NCBI RefSeq assembly: GCF_024655635.1
Contig: NZ_JANLGI010000010.1
Coordinates: forward strand, 119,065 to 183,064
Reading direction: 5' to 3'
DNA from: Allobosea sp. 47.2.35
Lineage (GTDB): Bacteria > Pseudomonadota > Alphaproteobacteria > Rhizobiales > Beijerinckiaceae
Length of the DNA: 64,000 bases
Part shown: piece after piece, positions 62,008 to 64,000 of the stretch
How the letters are laid out: each line of letters starts with the position of its first letter
Numbering within the stretch: the first letter of the stretch is position 1
The notes under the pieces: model-generated
Told to the model about the DNA's origin: nothing
What the model saw: only the letters and a program-made list of their open reading frames with translations
Database searches by the model: none
Translations under genes and position numbers: made by a program

Positions 62008-62447
62008 CCAATGGAAAGCCCGTCTCGATCATTATGATCGAGGACGATGAGGGCCATGCCCGCCTCATCGAGAAGAATATCCGTCGTGCCGGGGTCAGCA
62101 ACGAGATCATCCCCTTCACCAACGGCACGGATGCGCTGAACTACCTGTTCGGCACTGACGGTTCCGGCGCCGTCAGTGCCGGCCGGCAGCTGCTCATCCT
62201 GCTTGACCTCAATCTGCCGGACATGGGCGGCGTCGCGATCCTCGAGAAGGTGAAGGCGAACGCGCACACCAAACGCTCGCCGGTAGTCGTTTTGACCACG
62301 ACCGACGACAGCCGCGAGATCCAGCGCTGCTACGATCTCGGCGCGAACGTCTACATTACCAAGCCCGTGGACTATGACGGCTTCGCCAACGCGATCCGCC
62401 AGCTCGGGCTGTTCTTCTCCGTTATCCAGGTTCCGGAAACGCCATGA
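62004..62447 (+). CDS. CheY-like single-domain response regulator (Rcp1-like)
   Basis: A 147-residue receiver without output domain. Acidic pocket IIMIEDDEGHARLIEKNIRR, phospho-acceptor Asp68 in LLDLNLPDMGG, Thr in VVLTTTDD and Lys in VYITKPVDYDGF. The long insertion before the Asp (TDGSGAVSAGRQL) is typical of the Rcp1/phytochrome-linked group. Start overlaps the stop of the CHASE3 kinase, which is the probable phospho-donor. Confidence 0.93.
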   Translation: MTNGKPVSIIMIEDDEGHARLIEKNIRRAGVSNEIIPFTNGTDALNYLFGTDGSGAVSAGRQLLILLDLNLPDMGGVAILEKVKANAHTKRSPVVVLTTTDDSREIQRCYDLGANVYITKPVDYDGFANAIRQLGLFFSVIQVPETP

Positions 62448-62469
62448 CCGGCTTGCGCGGCCGCCGCTG

Positions 62470-63537
62470 ATGCCGAACCGGCCCATCAACGTCCTCTATA
62501 TCGACGACGACGCCACGCTCGGGCGCCTGGTTCAGCGCATGCTCGCGCGCCACAACTATGTCGTGGAGCATGTCGAGACCGCCGAGGCCGGCCTCGCGCG
62601 CGCGGCAGCCGGCGGGATGGACGTCATCATCCTCGACCACGATCTCGGGACGGCGTCTGGACTCGATGTCCTCGCCGCGCTGTCTTCGGACGCGGCTTCT
62701 CCCGCGGTCATCTACGTGACCGCTTCCTCGGAGCTGTCGATCGCCGTGACGGCGCTGAAGGCCGGCGCCATGGACTATGTCGTCAAGACGGTCGGCGAGG
62801 ATTTCGAGGTGCTGCTGCGGGCCGCGCTGGAACATGCCGTCGTCAAGACGCGCCTGACCCGTGCCCGCGAACAGGCCGAACAGGAAGTCAGGGCGGCGCG
62901 CGACCGGGCCGTGACGCTGCTGGCCGAGGTCAATCACCGCGTCGCCAACAGCCTGTCGCTGGTCGGTTCGCTCGTGCGGATGCAGGCCAATTCGGTCGAG
63001 GACCCCGGCGCCAAGGCGGCGCTCGCCGAGACGCAGGCGCGCATCACGGCGATCGGCAACCTGCATCGCAGCCTCTACACCTCGGACGATGTCCGCTCCG
63101 TGGAGCTTGCGGGCTATCTCCGCTCCCTGCTGGAAGAGTTCGCGCAGTCGCTAGCCGGCTCCGGCCAAATGCCGACGCTCCGCTTCGAGGCCGTGCCGAT
63201 CCTAGCCAAAACCGACAAGGCGATCTCGATCGGGCTGATCGCGACGGAACTGGTCACCAACGCGCTGAAATACGCCTATCCGAACGGCCTGGGCGAAGTC
63301 CGTGTCAGCCTCTCCCGCGAGGGCGATGCCGTCACGCTCGCGGTCGCCGATGACGGGATCGGTTGGAGCGGAACCGGCACGATCAGGGGCACCGGCCTCG
63401 GCAGCAAGATCGTACGCGCGATGGCGAAGAGCCTCGCGACCGAGTTGCGTTACGCAGATACGGGCGGACGCGGTACGCAGGCCATCATGAAGCTGTCCCT
63501 CGCCGGCCTGGCACCGCCAGCGTCAGAAGCGGCCTGA
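62470..63537 (+). CDS. Hybrid protein: receiver domain plus HisKA_2 histidine kinase
   Basis: A 355-residue cytoplasmic protein. The receiver (about 7-125) has LYIDDDATLGRLVQRML, Asp56 in IILDHDLGTASG and YVTASS. The HisKA_2 dimerisation box TLLAEVNHRVANSLSLVGSL has phospho-acceptor His156. HATPase: SIGLIATELVTNALKYAYPN, VADDGIGW, GTGLGSKIVRAM. The receiver-HisKA_2 order and linkage to an Rcp1-like protein resemble kinases feeding the alphaproteobacterial general stress response. Its partner regulator may be the broken gene just downstream. Confidence 0.92.
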   Translation: MPNRPINVLYIDDDATLGRLVQRMLARHNYVVEHVETAEAGLARAAAGGMDVIILDHDLGTASGLDVLAALSSDAASPAVIYVTASSELSIAVTALKAGAMDYVVKTVGEDFEVLLRAALEHAVVKTRLTRAREQAEQEVRAARDRAVTLLAEVNHRVANSLSLVGSLVRMQANSVEDPGAKAALAETQARITAIGNLHRSLYTSDDVRSVELAGYLRSLLEEFAQSLAGSGQMPTLRFEAVPILAKTDKAISIGLIATELVTNALKYAYPNGLGEVRVSLSREGDAVTLAVADDGIGWSGTGTIRGTGLGSKIVRAMAKSLATELRYADTGGRGTQAIMKLSLAGLAPPASEAA

Positions 63538-63558
63538 ACCGCGCCGGACGCTCAAGAG

Positions 63559-63832
63559 CTACGCGACACTCGGAAGCCTGCGCAACGCTGCCTCCAGCGA
63601 AGCGAGATTGTAGGGCTTGCGGAGCGTAGCCGCCTCGGCGACGCCGAGGATCGCAAGATCGTCATAGCCCGTCGCGAAGAGGAAGGGCACGCCGAGTTCG
63701 CGCAGGCGATTCCCGATCGGCTCCGAGGTTTCGGAGCCGAGATTGACGTCGAGGATCGCAAGATCCGGGGTCGTCCGGCCCAGGAACGACAGTGCCTCGG
63801 AGACATTCGCGCAGACCTCGACCTGGCTTGCC
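63559..63832 (-). pseudogene. Response-regulator receiver gene, 5' end lost to an insertion
   Basis: The minus strand encodes VCANVSEALSFLGRTTPDLA, ILDVNLGSETSEPIGNRL, GVPFLFATGYDD and LRKPYNLASLEAALRRL, the last two-thirds of a receiver domain with phospho-acceptor Asp in AILDVNLG. The start and the first acidic pair are missing. An in-frame stop and foreign sequence begin at about 63833, exactly where an IS-like terminus starts. Confidence 0.7.
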
Positions 63833-64000
63833 TGTCAAACGGCCCGCAAAGTTGCCCCCCGATCGGCGTCCAATGTTGACCCCTTGAGTATGCTTCGCGG
63901 CGAGGAGGCGGCGCGGCGGAGCTGGTCTGGATTGCGCAGCCGCGCCGGCTCCGGATCGGTGGTGTGCGGGGAACTCAGAGCCTGTTCTTGAAGCGCCAGC
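63833..64000. mobile_element. Insertion-sequence end (possibly IS21 family), running off the window
   Basis: TGTCAAACGGCCCGCAAAGT begins at 63833, followed by a GTTGCCCCCCGATCGGCGTC and ATGTTGACCCCTT repeat-like pattern. Such TGT-starting ends with repeated TTGACCCC-type motifs are seen at termini of IS21-family elements. No transposase reading frame is visible in the 168 bases present, so the family is a guess. Confidence 0.45.

Overview
This is GC-rich DNA from an alphaproteobacterium, most likely a member of the Hyphomicrobiales (Rhizobiales) of the Bosea type. That placement is inferred from gene content and style: DctABD with a sigma-54 promoter, several GntR-controlled sugar-acid loci, DUF6894 proteins, HisKA_2-type kinases and a large RTX haem peroxidase. 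No rRNA or intact tRNA lies in the window.

Layout. 1-3.8 kb: a TRAP solute-binding gene (cut by the left edge) divergent from a GntR regulator, an SDR dehydrogenase and an enolase-superfamily enzyme. 3.9-8.6 kb: dctA divergent from dctBD, with a sigma-54 promoter and two DctD-type palindromes between them. 8.6-17.8 kb: a second catabolic locus with two enolase-superfamily enzymes, a GntR regulator, an AstE-like deacylase, a Dpp-like SBP and two permeases (no ATPase), and an MlrC-like M81 protein. 17.9-21.2 kb: a cobalamin riboswitch followed by a complete BtuFCD/FecBCD-type importer, with a Zur-box-like palindrome just before the SBP start. 21.2-26 kb: threonine aldolase, L-serine dehydratase, a small hydrolase and SelO.

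26.2-30.1 kb is an accessory island: lower GC, a fragment resembling a tRNA-Ser 3' end at its left boundary, a DUF2971 protein, small orphan genes, an XRE repressor and a decayed IS3-family remnant. 30.1-47 kb is the most striking part. A NarL/NarX-type pair stands beside a 3,006-residue secreted protein with two complete animal-type haem-peroxidase domains separated and followed by RTX repeats. Downstream come a type I secretion ABC transporter, a second RTX protein with an N-terminal hydrophobic segment, and an HlyD-type adaptor. The architecture recalls MopA Mn(II)-oxidising peroxidases.

47.2-55.0 kb: an iron-siderophore operon on the minus strand (fecI-like sigma, fecR, TonB receptor, fhuD, fhuB, siderophore-interacting protein), again without an ATPase gene. 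55.4-56.2 kb: a lysR and an mgtC, each missing its 5' part at one junction. 56.3-57.7 kb: a small protein and an orphan MCE/MlaD protein. 57.8-60.3 kb: two paralogous Crp-DUF6894 gene pairs head to head. 60.5-64 kb: a CHASE3 histidine kinase, a CheY-like regulator, a receiver-HisKA_2 kinase and a receiver gene cut by the end of an insertion sequence that runs off the right edge.
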